From the NCBI GenBank assembly GCA_009773165.1, contig WOUZ01000001.1:372001-436000 (forward strand): a stretch of 64,000 nucleotides of DNA, given 5' to 3'. Shown in pieces: positions 62,285-64,000 of the stretch. The translations under genes were made by a program, and so were the position numbers. The DNA is from Bacteroidota bacterium (lineage in GTDB: Bacteria; Bacteroidota; Bacteroidia; Bacteroidales; F082). Position 1 is the stretch's first letter, and every line of letters starts with the position of its first letter. The notes beneath the pieces were generated by a model. That model saw only the letters and a list, made by a program, of their open reading frames with translations. It searched no databases and was not told the origin of the DNA.

Positions 62285-62398
62285 TTGTCTTTTTGGAAAT
62301 TTGTCAAATTTACAATTTTTTTCTTGTTTGATTTATTCCCGGATTTCTGCTTTCAGGCTGTTAATTAATTTACAAAGTATACGCAGCTTTACAAGAAT

Positions 62399-62432
62399 AA
62401 AAAACGCAGGCATACACCTGCGTTTTTTTTAA
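62399..62432. terminator. Terminator between kbl and the restriction-modification pair
   Basis: AAAACGCAGG (62401-62410) pairs with CCTGCGTTTT (62417-62426), with flanking A and T runs, so it can act in both directions. On the minus strand it ends the kbl transcript. Confidence 0.85.
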
Positions 62433-62446
62433 GTTCATTTGGATTG

Positions 62447-63634
62447 TCAGATCACACCAAGCTCTTTTCCAACCTTGGTAAAAGCAGCAATGGCTTTATC
62501 GAGATGTGCGGGTTCGTGCGCAGCAGAAATCTGTACCCTGATACGCGCCAAGCCTTTTGGTACAACAGGAAAATAGAAGCCAATCACGTAAATGCCTTCT
62601 TCGAGCAGCTGAGCAGCCATCTGTTGCGAAAGTTTAGCGTCATAAAGCATAACAGCACAAATAGCCGATTTGGTAGGCTTGATATCGAAGCCGGCTGCTG
62701 TCATTTTTTCCATGAAATAAGCCGTGTTTCGATGAAGTTTATCTTGAAGTTCAGATGTTTCGCTCATCATATCAAACATTTTGATACCCGCATTTACAAC
62801 AGCAGGAGGTAACGAATTGCTGAAAAGATACGGGCGTGAGCGCTGACGCAACAGATCAATGATTTCTTTGCGGCCGGTAGTAAACCCGCCAATAGCACCT
62901 CCAAAGGCTTTACCAAGAGTTCCGGTAATTACATCCACCTCGCCACGGATGTTAAAAAGTTCGGTTACCCCTCTGCCGGTTTCGCCCACCACACCTGCTG
63001 AGTGACATTCGTCAACCATAATGAGGGCGTCATATTTTTTTGCCAGCTCATTGATTTTATCCATCGGAGCTACGTTTCCGTCCATGGAGAATACGCCATC
63101 CGTCACAATGATTCTAAATCGTTGTTCCTGAGCTTCAATAAGTTGTTTTTCAAGATCTTCCATGTCGGCATTAGCATATCTGTAGCGTTTTGCTTTGCTA
63201 AGACGAACACCATCGATGATAGAAGCATGGTTGAGCGAATCACTAATAATGGCATCTTCTTCGCCAAAAAGCGGTTCAAAAATACCCCCGTTCGCATCGA
63301 AAGCTGCTGCATACAGGATGGTGTCTTCAGTACCAAAGAACTCCGCGATTTTGTGTTCGAGCGTTTTGTGAAGATCCTGTGTCCCACAGATGAAACGCAC
63401 CGAACTCATGCCAAAGCCATGACTATCGAGTGCATCTTTTGCTGCCTGGATGAGCGCAGGATGATCGGAAAGCCCCAGGTAATTATTGGCGCAAAAATTC
63501 AGAACTTTTTGACCGCTTTCGAGTGTTATCCCGGCATTTTGCGGACTCACAATAATGCGTTCATTTTTGTAAAGCCCTGCTTCACGAATCGATGTAAGTT
63601 CTTGTTGTAGAAATTGTTGTAGTTTACCGTACAT
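62447..63634 (-). CDS. kbl: Glycine C-acetyltransferase (2-amino-3-ketobutyrate CoA ligase)
   Basis: This 395-residue PLP enzyme of the alpha-oxoamine synthase family cleaves 2-amino-3-ketobutyrate, from threonine oxidation, into glycine and acetyl-CoA. Motifs are NFCANNYLGLSDHPAL, SVRFICGTQDLHKTLE, VDECHSAGVVGETGRG, and the PLP Lys in DVITGTLGKAFGGAIGG. The start MYGKLQQFLQQELTSIREAG and the length match Kbl rather than BioF or HemA. No threonine dehydrogenase is adjacent in the window. Confidence 0.93.
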   Translation of the reverse strand: MYGKLQQFLQQELTSIREAGLYKNERIIVSPQNAGITLESGQKVLNFCANNYLGLSDHPALIQAAKDALDSHGFGMSSVRFICGTQDLHKTLEHKIAEFFGTEDTILYAAAFDANGGIFEPLFGEEDAIISDSLNHASIIDGVRLSKAKRYRYANADMEDLEKQLIEAQEQRFRIIVTDGVFSMDGNVAPMDKINELAKKYDALIMVDECHSAGVVGETGRGVTELFNIRGEVDVITGTLGKAFGGAIGGFTTGRKEIIDLLRQRSRPYLFSNSLPPAVVNAGIKMFDMMSETSELQDKLHRNTAYFMEKMTAAGFDIKPTKSAICAVMLYDAKLSQQMAAQLLEEGIYVIGFYFPVVPKGLARIRVQISAAHEPAHLDKAIAAFTKVGKELGVI

Positions 63635-63851
63635 GGTTTATAAGATTTTTAACGGGTTTTTCCTGCGTTCCGGCAACTGTCGGTCTGCAGCAATTTGTGT
63701 ACATTTAATTTGAAGTGTCAAAGGTAAAACAGTTCGGGCGTTTAAGCACCATCGGTAGTAAAAATGATCCTGTAAAAGGCCTTTGCTGTTACTTCAACCG
63801 CAACAATCAGCATGAAAAAAAAACCGACCTTTGCCGCATAATTGTAAAAAA

Positions 63852-64000
63852 ATGGAAATAGCATCCCTGGTTTCAGGTGGCGTCGACAGCTCAGTGACCA
63901 TCCCTTTATTGAAAGAGCAAGGGTACGATCCGGTTATTTTTTATATCAAAATAGGCATGGAAGATGTGCCTGGTTTCGTTGATTGCCCCTCGGAGGAAGA
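63852..64000 (+). CDS. mnmA: Probable tRNA 2-thiouridine(34) synthase MnmA, 5' part
   Basis: Only the first 49 codons are in the window. [20 protein letters not shown] has the SGGVDSS PP-loop that binds ATP, and [16 protein letters not shown] and VDCPSEE follow, as in MnmA. It adds sulfur to the tRNA wobble uridine. Other PP-loop enzymes share the first motif, so the name is provisional. It is divergent from kbl. GACCTTTG 18 bases upstream is close to the -7 promoter consensus. Confidence 0.75.
   Translation, partial: MEIASLVSGGVDSSVTIPLLKEQGYDPVIFYIKIGMEDVPGFVDCPSEE

Noticed and set aside
63002-63610. 202-codon plus-strand open frame
   Set aside because: It is antisense to kbl, a clear family member.

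Overview
The window is a chromosomal segment of a Bacteroidota bacterium, probably class Bacteroidia. The support is the recurring promoter element TA-N2-TTTG just upstream of many genes, weak or absent Shine-Dalgarno sequences, and the gene content: a tricorn/S41 protease, a FISUMP-domain protein, a MaeB malic enzyme fused to a phosphotransacetylase-like domain, and an ABC-F protein. I see no rRNA, tRNA or CRISPR array. The genus cannot be fixed from what is here.

Layout. 1-5.5 kb: the end of a leucine/isovalerate degradation operon (carboxyltransferase, enoyl-CoA hydratase, biotin carboxylase, acyl-CoA dehydrogenase). 5.6-12.9 kb, minus strand: aspS, a HAD phosphatase, dxs, a small ABC exporter and a secreted metallophosphoesterase. 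13-18 kb: a SulP transporter, a HAD phosphatase, an exported NlpC/P60 hydrolase, a small membrane protein and a serine hydrolase. 18.3-24 kb: a sulfur cassette with a PsrABC-type molybdoenzyme, two half-size YeeE/YedE sulfur transporters and a membrane-anchored rhodanese lacking its catalytic Cys. 24.4-28.9 kb: a MacB-type ABC efflux operon. 29-34.2 kb: the tricorn protease and the ABC-F protein. 34.2-36.3 kb: palindromic repeats, an XRE regulator with a membrane partner, and an alpha/beta hydrolase.

36.2-52.0 kb is an accessory island. It is bounded by a 117-bp direct repeat, the 3' end of the alpha/beta hydrolase gene, that differs at only two synonymous sites. Its outer parts hold a sigma factor / small protein / ImmA-IrrE protease operon (minus strand) and a two-gene operon (plus strand). 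These two units share an almost identical 27-bp promoter-like motif at almost the same distance from their start codons. Between them lies an AT-rich defence block. Its core is a tightly overlapping five-gene operon: an HTH controller, a PD-(D/E)xK-nuclease/N6-methylase fusion, a two-TRD specificity subunit, a PtuA-like ATPase and a PtuB-like HNH nuclease. Next to it are a PIN-like gene, a degenerate zinc/HNH-like gene and a 21-bp minisatellite. The right part is full of repeats: two divergent copies of a composite hairpin element, a REP-like hairpin and the truncated hydrolase copy.

52.1-64 kb returns to core genes: maeB, a thrABC operon headed by a 26-codon threonine-rich attenuator peptide, an MscS channel, an inserted MvaI/BcnI-type restriction-modification pair, kbl, and the start of mnmA.

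The items most worth follow-up are the nuclease-methylase/specificity/PtuAB operon, the sigma-ImmA module with its shared motif, and the island boundaries.
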